Source: an uncultured bacterium (GTDB lineage: Bacteria; Planctomycetota; Phycisphaerae; Phycisphaerales; SM1A02). Taken from it: a stretch of DNA of 48,430 nucleotides. The notes beneath the pieces are model-generated. The model worked only from the letters and a program-made list of their open reading frames with translations. It was not told the DNA's origin and did not search any database. Below, one piece after another: positions 7,953 to 16,760 of this stretch; the stretch's first letter is position 1; each line of letters starts with the position of its first letter. Where the stretch lies: NCBI GenBank assembly GCA_903831295.1, contig CAIKXA010000075.1:1-48430 (forward strand), read 5' to 3'. The translations under genes and the position numbers were made by a program.

Positions 7953-10358
7953 ATGCGCCGCGGTAGCGAAATCTGGAAAACTTTCACGTATCTCGCCCGT
8001 GGGGTTTTTGCATTCGCCGCCATTGCGCTAGTGCTGTGGAGTTTCGGGCGTGTGGGGTTGCGACAATGGAATCATTGGCGTGAATCCGCTGAAATTAAAC
8101 AGGAACTAGTCGTGCTGCATTGGTCAGGCGAGGGCGGTCCTGAAGAAGATGAAATTGTTGACAATAGTTTGCGAGCCTTCGAAGCCGCCAACCCCGGCGT
8201 GCGCGTGCGCCGCATCAATCCCGGCGATGCGGGAAGTTTTTATACCAAGCTGCAAACCATGCTTGCCTCTGGCGAGCCCCCAGACGTGTTCTATGTTGGC
8301 GCGGAACGCGTGGCAAGTTTTTCCGACATGGATCTGCTGGAGCCGCTTGATCGTTTTCTAGAAAGCGATCACGCTGGCAATGTGGCGGATCGAATCAAGC
8401 TTGAGGATTTCTACCCCACCACCGTGTCCGCATTTCGATTTGACGGAAAAAACGCTGGAAATGGCGCGCTTTATGGCATTCCCAAAGACTTCACAACGGT
8501 CGGCTTCTATTACAACAAAGATCTCTTTGCCAAGGCTGGCCTGAAATTTCCAAGCAATAATTGGACGTGGGATGAATACATCGCGGACGCCCGCGCCATT
8601 GCCAAGTTGAAAGACGCAAACGGCGAGCCTTACATTGGTAGCGAGTTTGTGACATGGCCAATGATGGTGCGCGCCTATTTGCGCAGCGAAGGCGTGGAAG
8701 TTCGCGGAAATAATTTTGATGATCTGCGTTTGGAAGATCCCAAAGTGCAAGCCGCTTTGGAGCGACTGCGTTCATGGCGCCAAGATGAAACCAACACTCT
8801 TACAAGTGGCCGCAGCAAATTGGCCACAGGCGCCGCCGTGTTCACCACGGGCCGTGTTGGCATGGCCGGACCATTTGGAAGATGGGTTGTTCCGGAGTAC
8901 CGCCGCATCCACGACTTTGATTGGGATTACGCGCCCCTTCCGCGTGGCGCCGCCGACGGAAATGTGATTGCCACTGTGTCTTGGTCCATGGCCAAGCAAA
9001 GCAAGAATAAGGACACCGCTTGGAAACTTATTCGATGGCTCACTGGCCCGGACGCGCAAGCTTCGGGCGCCAAGTTGGGGCTTGCCATTCCCACCAACCG
9101 CGCCGTTGCGCAAAGCACGGCATTTCTAGATTCCACTAAAAAGCCCCTGAATAATCAAGGTTTTTTAGACCCGGCCCCCAACGCCCTAGTGGTGGATTGG
9201 CCCGCGAATCCGCGCTTTGAACAACTCCTTGGCACCACGCTGGACCGGGCGTTAAAAGTTGGCGACCAAACCGTGAAACAATCAACGGATGATTTCAACC
9301 GCATGTGGCTTGCGGAGAACTCCAGCCCGTTAGCGCGCGGAAATTTTGAGGCATTTCCTTGGTCTCTATTTGGCTGGAGCATTTCCATGTGCGCCATCGT
9401 GGTCATTTCTTTGCTGGCCTTCTTGGCGCTTCGTTCTTATGGGGACAGCGCCATGACCCGCGAGGCGCGATGGGGTTGGCTACTTGTGTCGCCGTGGCTG
9501 TTGGGCTTCATGATCTTCATGGCGTTTCCAATTGTCATGAGTTTACTGCTTGGCTTTGCAAAGTGGCGTGGGGTCAGCACGCTAGATGAAGCCACGTGGG
9601 TTGGATGGGGAAATTACAAACAACTCTTATTTCACGACGAGCGATTTATCACAAGTTTGAAAGTGACTTTGTATTACACCATCATCGCCGTTCCAGGCGG
9701 ACAAATGTTGGCACTACTTGCAGCGCTCTTGATGAATCAAAAAGTTCGGGGGATTCATTTTTTCCGCGCAGCGTGGTATTTGCCAAGCGTGCTTGCCGGA
9801 GTTGGCGTGGCTGTATTGTGGCGCTGGGTGTTTGACACGGACGGCGGACTTATGAACGCCGCACTGCGTCCGTTGCTTCATGTGTTTGGCGCCACTCCAC
9901 CAGATTGGTTTGGAAAAGACGCCGCAACGTGGGGCGCGCCAGCTTTCGCCATCATGGGATTCTGGATGGTGGGTGGCGGAATGATGATTTATTTGGCGGG
10001 TTTACAGGGCGTTCCAGAGGAATTGCACGAGGCCGCGCAAATTGATGGCGTGGGCGCTTTCGGCAGATTTTTTCGCATCACCATTCCCATGCTGAGCCCT
10101 GTGATCTTGTTCAATGTGATCATGTCCATCATTGGATGCTTTCAAGTATTCACGCAAGCGTTCGTCATGACCGGCGGCGAGCCAGGCGACCTCACCCGCT
10201 TCTATGTGCTGTATCTATACAACCAAGCGTTCGAGTTTTATGAAATGGGATACGCCAGCGCCATGGCGTGGATTCTTCTTGTAATTATTTTAGCGTTCAC
10301 CATGCTCACGCTGCGTGGCAGCCGCAAGCTTGTGCACTACGAGGGACTGCGTCGATGA
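7953..10358 (+). CDS. Fused sugar-binding protein and MalF-type ABC permease
   Basis: This is the uptake component of a sugar importer. One 801-residue chain joins two normally separate proteins. Residues about 14-34 form an N-terminal membrane anchor. Residues about 50-465 are a family 1 solute-binding domain (LVVLHWSGEGG, then GEPPDVFYVGAERVASFSDM and ALYGIPKDFTTVGFYYNKDL). A further membrane segment lies near 470-493. The rest is a MalF-like permease with the EAA loop EELHEAAQIDGVGAFGRF near residue 688. The frame is open throughout, so it is not a frameshift artefact within this sequence. The stop overlaps the next permease start (ATGA), implying translational coupling. Neighbouring glucan enzymes suggest maltodextrin as substrate; this is inference, not a motif. 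Confidence 0.9.
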   Translation: MRRGSEIWKTFTYLARGVFAFAAIALVLWSFGRVGLRQWNHWRESAEIKQELVVLHWSGEGGPEEDEIVDNSLRAFEAANPGVRVRRINPGDAGSFYTKLQTMLASGEPPDVFYVGAERVASFSDMDLLEPLDRFLESDHAGNVADRIKLEDFYPTTVSAFRFDGKNAGNGALYGIPKDFTTVGFYYNKDLFAKAGLKFPSNNWTWDEYIADARAIAKLKDANGEPYIGSEFVTWPMMVRAYLRSEGVEVRGNNFDDLRLEDPKVQAALERLRSWRQDETNTLTSGRSKLATGAAVFTTGRVGMAGPFGRWVVPEYRRIHDFDWDYAPLPRGAADGNVIATVSWSMAKQSKNKDTAWKLIRWLTGPDAQASGAKLGLAIPTNRAVAQSTAFLDSTKKPLNNQGFLDPAPNALVVDWPANPRFEQLLGTTLDRALKVGDQTVKQSTDDFNRMWLAENSSPLARGNFEAFPWSLFGWSISMCAIVVISLLAFLALRSYGDSAMTREARWGWLLVSPWLLGFMIFMAFPIVMSLLLGFAKWRGVSTLDEATWVGWGNYKQLLFHDERFITSLKVTLYYTIIAVPGGQMLALLAALLMNQKVRGIHFFRAAWYLPSVLAGVGVAVLWRWVFDTDGGLMNAALRPLLHVFGATPPDWFGKDAATWGAPAFAIMGFWMVGGGMMIYLAGLQGVPEELHEAAQIDGVGAFGRFFRITIPMLSPVILFNVIMSIIGCFQVFTQAFVMTGGEPGDLTRFYVLYLYNQAFEFYEMGYASAMAWILLVIILAFTMLTLRGSRKLVHYEGLRR

Positions 10359-11275
10359 GCAATTCCAACGGCGCGACAAATATGAAATACGATTCCCTGC
10401 GCGCTGGCGCTGTCGGTGGCGGCGTGATGCGAACGCTTTCATTTATTAGTCTAGTGTGCGGAACTGCGATCATTGTGTTTCCACTTTTGTGGATGGTCTT
10501 GGTGAGTTTGCTCACTCCAGATCGCGCGCAGGCCGCAACCGTAAGCGGCGACTTGACAAAATTATTTCCCAATGACCCGCAGTGGAATAATTTCTCAGAC
10601 GCGCTTTCTCAAATGGGTTCAGTTCGCTGGAAAGGTTTCTTTGACGCATTGGCCAACAGCATTGTGGTAACCACATTGGTGGTCACGGGCACGGTTCTCT
10701 CATCAAGTTTGGTTGGATTCGCCTTGGCGCGCATACGATTTCGCGGCAATAATGCGCTGTTTTTGCTTATGTTGGGCACAATGATGCTGCCTGGGCAAGT
10801 CACCATGATTCCGCTCTTCCTACTGTTTCGAAATCTAGGATGGGTGGACACAATTCTGCCACTAGTGGTGCCGGCGTTCTTTGGTAGCGCATTCTTTATC
10901 TTCATGTACCGACAATTCATCGCGCAAGTTCCGGAGGCGCTGGTTGAAGCCGCCAAAGTGGATGGCTGGGGATGGTTTGGAATCTGGTGGCACGTCATGC
11001 TTCCACTGTGTCGCCCCGTAACCGCAATCTGCGCGGTGTTCACATTCATCTTCACATGGAATGACTTTCTGGCGCCACTGATCTATTTGCATTCCGATGA
11101 GCAAGCCACGCTTGCCGTGGCGCTGAACAGTTTCCGAAATCAATATGGTGGCGTGAACAAAGTCAATCTACTCATGGCCGCCAGTCTGGTGACCATGATC
11201 CCCTGCATCTTGCTGTTCCTTGTGGCGCAGCGGCAATTCATTGAAGGCCTGGGCAAAGGCGCGGTCAAAGGCTGA
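10355..11275 (+). CDS. MalG-type sugar ABC transporter permease
   Basis: This is the second membrane subunit of the sugar importer, 306 residues with about six membrane segments. The ATPase-contact EAA loop reads EALVEAAKVDGWGWFGIWW, with the expected EAA and G spacing, followed by the LP turn. The start chosen is the ATG at 10355, which overlaps the upstream stop as ATGA. An upstream TTG/ATG extension would run inside the previous gene and lacks family similarity. The gene ends 30 bp before the ATPase gene. The conserved C-terminus ends in QRQFIEGLGKGAVKG, the usual MalG-family ending that follows the last membrane segment. Confidence 0.92.
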   Translation: MSNSNGATNMKYDSLRAGAVGGGVMRTLSFISLVCGTAIIVFPLLWMVLVSLLTPDRAQAATVSGDLTKLFPNDPQWNNFSDALSQMGSVRWKGFFDALANSIVVTTLVVTGTVLSSSLVGFALARIRFRGNNALFLLMLGTMMLPGQVTMIPLFLLFRNLGWVDTILPLVVPAFFGSAFFIFMYRQFIAQVPEALVEAAKVDGWGWFGIWWHVMLPLCRPVTAICAVFTFIFTWNDFLAPLIYLHSDEQATLAVALNSFRNQYGGVNKVNLLMAASLVTMIPCILLFLVAQRQFIEGLGKGAVKG

Positions 11276-11305
11276 CGCGGTCGAAATTCCAACGGAGATT
11301 TTTTT

Positions 11306-12448
11306 ATGGCAACTATTTCACTTGATCGTGTTGGGAAAATTTATCCCGGGGGAGTTCGTGCTGTCGAGGGGGTTGACCTACGCATTGCGCACGGAGAATT
11401 CACCGTGCTCGTTGGTCCATCCGGCTGCGGAAAAAGCACGCTTTTGCGCATGATCGCCGGCTTGGAAACCATCACCGAGGGCGTGATGAAGATTGATGAT
11501 TTAGTGGTGAACCAACTTCCACCACAAGCGCGCGACATTGCCATGGTGTTCCAAAATTATGCGCTCTACCCGCACATGAATGTGCACGACAACATGGCGT
11601 TTGGTTTGTTGCGCCGACGAAAATTTCCAAGTCGCTTGAAATCAATTTTTTCTGGATCATATAACTCGGGTAGAAAAACAGAGCAGCAAGAGATCAATCG
11701 CAAAGTAACCGCCGCGGCCGCCACCTTGGGAATCACGCAACTTCTTGGCCGCCGCCCCGCCGCGCTTTCAGGTGGTCAACGACAACGCGTGGCGTTAGGC
11801 CGTGCTTTGGTTCGCCAACCGAAAGTTTTTCTGTTGGACGAGCCGCTCTCCAATCTCGACGCCAAACTGCGCGTGGAAATGCGCGCCGAACTACGGATGT
11901 TGCACAGACGCCTAGGCGTGACCATGGTGTATGTCACCCACGACCAAGAAGAAGCCATGAGTTTGGGCGACCGCGTAGTGGTGCTGAAGGACGGATTGGT
12001 GCAACAGATCGCCGCCCCACAAGAAATTTATTCCAAACCAGCCAATCGCTTTGTGGCCGAATTTGTTGGCACCCCCACCATGAACATGCTTGAAGGCTCG
12101 CTCACCATGAAAGACAATTGGGCCACATTTGCCTCAAAATCACTGCAATTTCAAGGCGTTGTCTCTGCATGGCAGCCACTGGCTCCACGCGGAGCACAAA
12201 GCGCTGTGCTCGGCATACGCCCAGAACATGTGTTGCTCAACGCCGCAGGAGGCATGAGCGCCACTGTTGATGCGGTTGAACATTACGGCGACCGCATGGA
12301 TGTTGTTGTGCAAGCTTCGGGTCAGCGACTTGTGGCCCGTTGCGGTCCGGACGCCTCCATCCACGAAGGCAGCACCATCTCCGTGGCGGTTGATCTTACG
12401 CGCGCCCATCTATTTGAGAACAACCAAGCCGGCATGCGTATTGGGTAA
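11306..12448 (+). CDS. MalK/MsmX/UgpC-type sugar ABC transporter ATPase
   Basis: This is the energising subunit for the fused importer. The 380-residue protein shows Walker A GPSGCGKST (37-45), Q-loop VFQNYALYPHMNV, signature LSGGQRQRVALGRAL, Walker B VFLLDEP and the switch His in VTHDQEEAM. A C-terminal TOBE/OB region follows from about residue 245. An insertion of roughly 16 residues (KSIFSGSYNSGRKTEQQ) lies between the Q-loop and signature, in the helical subdomain that contacts the permease. It may match this fused partner. The ATG has an AACGGAG ribosome site about 8 nt upstream. Proteins of this family often serve several sugar importers. It is followed by a strong hairpin terminator. 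Confidence 0.93.
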   Translation: MATISLDRVGKIYPGGVRAVEGVDLRIAHGEFTVLVGPSGCGKSTLLRMIAGLETITEGVMKIDDLVVNQLPPQARDIAMVFQNYALYPHMNVHDNMAFGLLRRRKFPSRLKSIFSGSYNSGRKTEQQEINRKVTAAAATLGITQLLGRRPAALSGGQRQRVALGRALVRQPKVFLLDEPLSNLDAKLRVEMRAELRMLHRRLGVTMVYVTHDQEEAMSLGDRVVVLKDGLVQQIAAPQEIYSKPANRFVAEFVGTPTMNMLEGSLTMKDNWATFASKSLQFQGVVSAWQPLAPRGAQSAVLGIRPEHVLLNAAGGMSATVDAVEHYGDRMDVVVQASGQRLVARCGPDASIHEGSTISVAVDLTRAHLFENNQAGMRIG

Positions 12449-12512
12449 TTTTTTGTGCGTGTGAATGTTGCTCACTCAAGCCACTACTGAAAATGCAAAT
12501 GCTTAGAAATAA

Positions 12513-12545
12513 AAATCCCTCGGCAGTTGCCGAGGGATTTCAATT
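12513..12545. terminator. Strong bidirectional Rho-independent terminator
   Basis: AAATCCCTCGGC (12513-12524) pairs perfectly with GCCGAGGGATTT (12529-12540) across an AGTT loop. It is followed by T-rich sequence and preceded by an A-run, so it can end both the importer operon and the convergent dockerin gene. Confidence 0.9.
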
Positions 12546-12567
12546 TTCAATCAACTATAAAGCAGTT

Positions 12568-13719
12568 TTATGGACACGCACCAAAGACACCCAACATGCT
12601 GCCTAAATCGGCGCTATCAATGACTTGATCTTCATTGAAATCTCCAGGAGTGCCTGGAGCGCATAAACCAAAGACTCCAAGCAAACTACCCATATCTGAA
12701 CTGTCGACAACCTTATCATCATTTAAATCACCAAGGCAAACGGAGCCACAGACATCTGGTCCTGTTGCGCTGAAGAATTGATCACCATCGATCGCGGCAA
12801 AATCTATACCGCGCAAAGCGCCTGTTAATCCTCCGAAACCACCACCAACGCCATCGCCACCTAAATTGCCACTGCCAAGCGGAAGTGATCCAAGAACCTG
12901 ATTACTTACATAGTCATGGCCTTGTCCATTGATAAATGCGCAAATTTTAATTTCCGAGGATCCATCCCAAGCCAACAATGCAAGTGGAATTCTAATTTCG
13001 ATTCCGGTTATAACTCCGCAGCCTGATCCTGGATTCGCGGAATCACCACTCACGCCACCAGTGTTGGCGTTGCTGATGGAAAGTTGGCAGCCGTACACCT
13101 GATCGTCAATCAGATTGACGCCAGTTGGACCACTAAATGCGCCGTTACCCAAGTATGCACCAATACCACCTCCATCAGTCAGCATTTGTGCGATGTTGGC
13201 GTATTGAACTACCTCTGGACTGCCACCGATAGTTGTCATTAGGCAGAAGTCCGCGGCGAAACCCGTGTCAAACTTCAAGCCCGCGTATACAACTGGATTT
13301 CCGTCGCCATCAAGAATTGGCGCACCATTCGCATCCAAAGCAGGTCCTCGACCCATTTTGTTCAGGCCGTTGTAGTCAATGTCAGCGTTATCGCTGCGAA
13401 TTTCATTTTGGCCACCGGTTGTATCGCTGTCAATAAAGAGATCGAGCTTGTTAAAATTACTTTCCAAATTGCCGGCCAAGAATAAATACAAAAATCCATT
13501 GTCCGCATCAATCTTGGCGTACCCCGCGTCAAGTTCAGAACCATTGGCGAAACTAGTCACTCCGTCGGTTGCGTTTCCGAATCCGGTGTGCACTGATTGT
13601 GCGGCTTTAGGATTTCCATACCCAGCGTCACATGTTCCATCAACTGTAATTTGCGCCATGGCTGAAGCGCCACAAATCATGACTGCAGTTGTCAACGAAG
13701 CGACATACGCTAATTTCAT
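12568..13719 (-). CDS. Secreted protein of unknown function with C-terminal dockerin-like repeats
   Basis: The 383-residue protein has a clear signal peptide (MKLAYVASLTTAVMICGASAMA, cleaved near AMA-Q). The start is ATG 13719, backed by GGAG 8 nt upstream; a TTG at 13734 is less likely. The central 300 residues are rich in Gly, Asp and Asn and read as a beta-rich extracellular domain I do not recognise. Single Cys pairs (SGCGV, DVCGSVC) suggest disulfides. The last 60 residues carry two dockerin-like loops, LNDDKVVDSSDMG and FNEDQVIDSADLG, closely matching the tail of the GH13 enzyme at the window start. Its place beside the glucan locus hints at a surface role in glucan capture, but this is not shown. 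It has its own transcription unit, with a palindrome just upstream. Confidence 0.8.
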   Translation of the reverse strand: MKLAYVASLTTAVMICGASAMAQITVDGTCDAGYGNPKAAQSVHTGFGNATDGVTSFANGSELDAGYAKIDADNGFLYLFLAGNLESNFNKLDLFIDSDTTGGQNEIRSDNADIDYNGLNKMGRGPALDANGAPILDGDGNPVVYAGLKFDTGFAADFCLMTTIGGSPEVVQYANIAQMLTDGGGIGAYLGNGAFSGPTGVNLIDDQVYGCQLSISNANTGGVSGDSANPGSGCGVITGIEIRIPLALLAWDGSSEIKICAFINGQGHDYVSNQVLGSLPLGSGNLGGDGVGGGFGGLTGALRGIDFAAIDGDQFFSATGPDVCGSVCLGDLNDDKVVDSSDMGSLLGVFGLCAPGTPGDFNEDQVIDSADLGSMLGVFGACP

Positions 13720-13744
13720 TTTCTCAATCTCCAAAGGATTTTCA

Positions 13745-13758
13745 AGTGATTGCTCACT
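13745..13758. promoter_or_regulatory. Perfect palindrome AGTGA-N4-TCACT upstream of the dockerin-tailed gene
   Basis: AGTGATTGCTCACT lies 26 bp before the ATG at 13719. Its half-sites resemble the GTGA/TCAC halves of CRP-family sites, but the spacing is 4 nt instead of 6. It could be an operator; the binding protein is unknown. Confidence 0.35.
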
Positions 13759-13821
13759 ACGGCCGTAACAAGTACAACCACTTGCATACTTAACGTACTC
13801 CTGATTTCATGAATTGAAAGT

Positions 13822-13846
13822 AAATTATTTAGAATTTGAATAATTT
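13822..13846. repeat. AT-rich inverted repeat (8-bp arms)
   Basis: AAATTATT (13822-13829) and AATAATTT (13839-13846) flank a 9-nt loop, between the divergent dockerin and truA genes. It could be an operator or promoter-region structure. Confidence 0.35.
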
Positions 13847-13946
13847 TTGCCGCCAGTAGCCAGTCATTATTTCTTGGCGCAGACAGGAATTGCTCTGTTA
13901 TAGGAATCCAGAATGAGATGCAGGCAAATCAGATTTGGAAATCGTC

Positions 13947-13952
13947 TATACA
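13947..13952 (+). promoter_or_regulatory. Possible -10 box TATACA, 6 nt before truA
   Basis: TATACA, then TCACAT, then ATG at 13959. This is the same 6-nt spacing seen at other starts here, although the final base of the box is A. No -35 is evident. Confidence 0.3.
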
Positions 13953-13958
13953 TCACAT

Positions 13959-14747
13959 ATGCCCAAAATTGCTATAAGAATTGCCTATGAGGGCACCCAA
14001 TTTCACGGCTGGCAGCGCCAGGAACCGCCTGATAAACCGCCGTATCGAACCATTCAAGGCGAACTTGAAAAAGCGTTGGCGGATTTATTCCAACAGCGCA
14101 TTGTGACTTCTGGAGCCAGTCGCACGGACTCGGGAGTGCATGCGGATGCGCAGGTTGCCGCGTTCACAGTTGAGACAAAGATTCCAATTACGCGAATTCC
14201 TGCGGCGCTGAACACGCGGCTGCCGGGCGATATGCGCGTGCTGAAAGCATGGTTGCCGATTGATGATTTTGATCCGGTGCGCGACGCGGTTGAAAAAGGA
14301 TATCGCTACGAAGTTTCACACGGCGACCATTTGCGGGTGAGACCAATTTTTGATCGACGCACGGTTTACTTTTCTCCGCATCACATGGATGTTGAACCCA
14401 TGAAACTTGCCGCGGCTATGTTTGTTGGCGAGCATGATTTCAAGGCGTTCGCACATTCCGCGCATGGCCGTGACAGCACGGTTCGCACCATCTTTTCATG
14501 CCAGGCATGTGCGGTGAGCACGGACCGAATTGTGATCGACATTTCAGGCAATGGCTTCCTGTACAACATGGTCAGAATTATTGCCGGCACAATCACGGAA
14601 ATTGGACGTGGCCGCATGCAATTGAGCGCGATTCAAGCCGCGCTTGAAAGTGGCGATAGACAACTTGCGGGACCAACTTTGCCGCCCGAGGGATTGCGCT
14701 TGCGATGGATTCGCTATTCCGATGAAAAATCACTGGAGCCAATGTGA
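13959..14747 (+). CDS. truA: tRNA pseudouridine synthase A
   Basis: It converts uridines 38-40 of the tRNA anticodon arm to pseudouridine. The 262-residue length is normal. The N-terminus IAIRIAYEGTQFHGWQRQ is typical, and the catalytic Asp57 lies in GASRTDSGVHA. The C-terminal FLYNMVRIIAGT motif is also present. The ATG at 13959 is chosen because the family starts immediately before this strand; an upstream TTG adds eight unrelated residues. No ribosome site is seen; a TATACA box 6 nt upstream suggests a leaderless message. The stop overlaps the GTG of the next gene (GTGA). Confidence 0.95.
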   Translation: MPKIAIRIAYEGTQFHGWQRQEPPDKPPYRTIQGELEKALADLFQQRIVTSGASRTDSGVHADAQVAAFTVETKIPITRIPAALNTRLPGDMRVLKAWLPIDDFDPVRDAVEKGYRYEVSHGDHLRVRPIFDRRTVYFSPHHMDVEPMKLAAAMFVGEHDFKAFAHSAHGRDSTVRTIFSCQACAVSTDRIVIDISGNGFLYNMVRIIAGTITEIGRGRMQLSAIQAALESGDRQLAGPTLPPEGLRLRWIRYSDEKSLEPM

Positions 14748-16708
14748 CACGCGCAATGATTGCGCGCGTGATGCGCCGATGCGAGCGCGTGAAAGGCGCG
14801 CGGTCATGTGTCGCGCGCTTGTCAAACACAGTGCCGAAAAATTGCCGTGCTCGTGCGGCGCTGATCACGTGCGTGTTGTGCATGAGCTACGCAAGCCCCT
14901 CAATGGCCGCCGCGCAAACTTTGAGTCTTGATCCGCCATCAACTCCCGCGTGGCCCACTCCTTCTTCGGTAAACATTTTGGCGGATGCGCTCATGATCGA
15001 GGCGGACAAACTTGACGCGTCCGCCCAGAATCCTTCGGCGCCCGCGGCGTGGAGACGACTGGCCGCGACTATTTTGCGCGCGCATGGAGCGGCGCCGCTT
15101 GCAAATTCCTCACCAGTTGCGATCGCCCTTGTCATGGCGGCAATTCGCCACGACATGGACGCAAATTTGAACACGGCCGCCGCGGAATTGTTCGCGGCCG
15201 AATGGAACGCGCGCGCCGATCCAAATGCGGATCCAATGCCAGAGTTCGCTCGGATTTTGGCTGCAATTGCTGAATTGCCCGCCACAGAATCACAATCACC
15301 TCCATGCGAAGAGGCGAAGGAATTGGTCAAACAAATTCTGCCCGTAGCCACGGCGGCAAATACCGCGCCCGACCTTTTGCAATCCACCGCGGAAATTGTT
15401 GAAGCGGCAAACCAAGCGGCTGTGGCCCTGTGCGCCATGAACAAAGCGGCGTTTGAAAATGCGGCCACGCGTAAAAAAATAGCCGCGCAAGTGCAAGGCG
15501 CGATCCAAGGATTGAACGATCCAACCACTCGCGCCCAATCTATTGCGCAGTGCTTGAAAATTGGCGCATTTGGTGAATGCATCCAATCCTTGAATCAATT
15601 TCGCTCAGTGGCTGGCTCAACCAACGCCGCCCGATCCGATCGAATTCCTGATGCGCTGCGCTCGCTCTTCGCTAAAAAGGACGCAGTTGATGCGACGCGA
15701 TCACTGAATCGCGTGGCTCAAATTATTTCATGGATGGCGCAGGCCAGGCAAATAAATGTTGACGCGATCGCTCCTCCGCTGCGCAACTTTGCTCGCTTAC
15801 TCACACGCCACGCCAAATCGCAGGAGAAACTGGGACTAGCGCGCATTGAATCGCTCTCCCAAAATGGCTTCGACGCGAACGACCCTTCACTCACAACTAT
15901 TTTTGTTGCGCAAGAACAACTTGTAAGCGACATCAACATGCTTGAGCGCTTAAGCTTGGCGCTTTCCAACATTCAAAAAACAAAAAGCATGCAGACAAAG
16001 CAATTGACCGCGGTGCTGCAAAGGCTTTGCGCGGGCCTGGATGATTCAGGTTTTTCAGATCTCTTTCGAGAACGATTGCGCTCCATGGATCGACAACTCT
16101 GCGTGCTGCTTGCGGCGGAAAATACGCCAAACTTGTCCGCGGGCGTGCAAACCAAAGTCCCAATGATTCATCAAGCGTGGCTGGACGCCTGGGCTCAAAA
16201 TAATCCCGTGGCTGCGCTGAAAAGTATTGAAGATTTTGTTCGTTGGACCGGGGCCAAACGGGCCATGGATGCGCTTGATGCCGCGCCAATTGACTGGCCA
16301 GATGCGCGTTTGGATTGGTCCGCTTCGCGCGACGCGTTACGACTGAGCGTCATTGATTGCGAGGGCTGCATTGCCAACGAAAACTTTGCCGCCATGAAGC
16401 AATTTCTTGTTCCGCTACGCAAAGAGGCGGCCATATCGCTGGCCATGGGTCTGCGCTTGTCTGCAAAATCGAAGCACTCCCTCGGCACTCCCGCAACCAT
16501 CCGCAATCTTTGCTCCATGCAAAATGACAAAAGCATTCAAGTCATCGCCGCGATGCTTCGCTTGGAGCAGGAACGACAGACACTGCAAAAAACCAATCCA
16601 TCCCTTGCCGCGGAGTTCTTGATCGCGCGCAATGAATGGGTGGCGGAACTTCCACCAGCGCTTCAAGACCGTTTGCCCGACGGCTTGCTTCCGCCGGCAA
16701 CTCCTTAA
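14744..16708 (+). CDS. Exported alpha-helical protein of unknown function
   Basis: I do not recognise a family. The 654-residue protein begins with a basic N-terminus and a hydrophobic stretch (ALITCVLCMSYASPSMAAA, about residues 39-57), read as a signal peptide or anchor. The rest is Ala-rich and predicted almost wholly helical, with helix-length blocks such as LADALMIEADKLDASA and AAELFAAEWNARADP, suggesting a repeat solenoid, though no clear TPR consensus is visible. There are several Cys (EGCIANEN, NLCSMQND). The GTG start overlaps the truA stop (GTGA). Internal ATGs at codons 5 and 10 are alternatives that would shorten the basic N-terminus. It ends 52 bp before the PIG-L gene, which has its own ribosome site. 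Confidence 0.65.
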   Translation: MTRAMIARVMRRCERVKGARSCVARLSNTVPKNCRARAALITCVLCMSYASPSMAAAQTLSLDPPSTPAWPTPSSVNILADALMIEADKLDASAQNPSAPAAWRRLAATILRAHGAAPLANSSPVAIALVMAAIRHDMDANLNTAAAELFAAEWNARADPNADPMPEFARILAAIAELPATESQSPPCEEAKELVKQILPVATAANTAPDLLQSTAEIVEAANQAAVALCAMNKAAFENAATRKKIAAQVQGAIQGLNDPTTRAQSIAQCLKIGAFGECIQSLNQFRSVAGSTNAARSDRIPDALRSLFAKKDAVDATRSLNRVAQIISWMAQARQINVDAIAPPLRNFARLLTRHAKSQEKLGLARIESLSQNGFDANDPSLTTIFVAQEQLVSDINMLERLSLALSNIQKTKSMQTKQLTAVLQRLCAGLDDSGFSDLFRERLRSMDRQLCVLLAAENTPNLSAGVQTKVPMIHQAWLDAWAQNNPVAALKSIEDFVRWTGAKRAMDALDAAPIDWPDARLDWSASRDALRLSVIDCEGCIANENFAAMKQFLVPLRKEAAISLAMGLRLSAKSKHSLGTPATIRNLCSMQNDKSIQVIAAMLRLEQERQTLQKTNPSLAAEFLIARNEWVAELPPALQDRLPDGLLPPATP

Positions 16709-16760
16709 CATGAAACAATCTGAATTTGAAATGACCTTTAGATACGCAGGAGAAAACACC

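Noticed and set aside
12461-12475. GTGA-ATGTTGC-TCAC as a CRP-type site
   Set aside because: Spacing is 7 nt, it lies downstream of the ATPase gene and next to the terminator, and no start is near.
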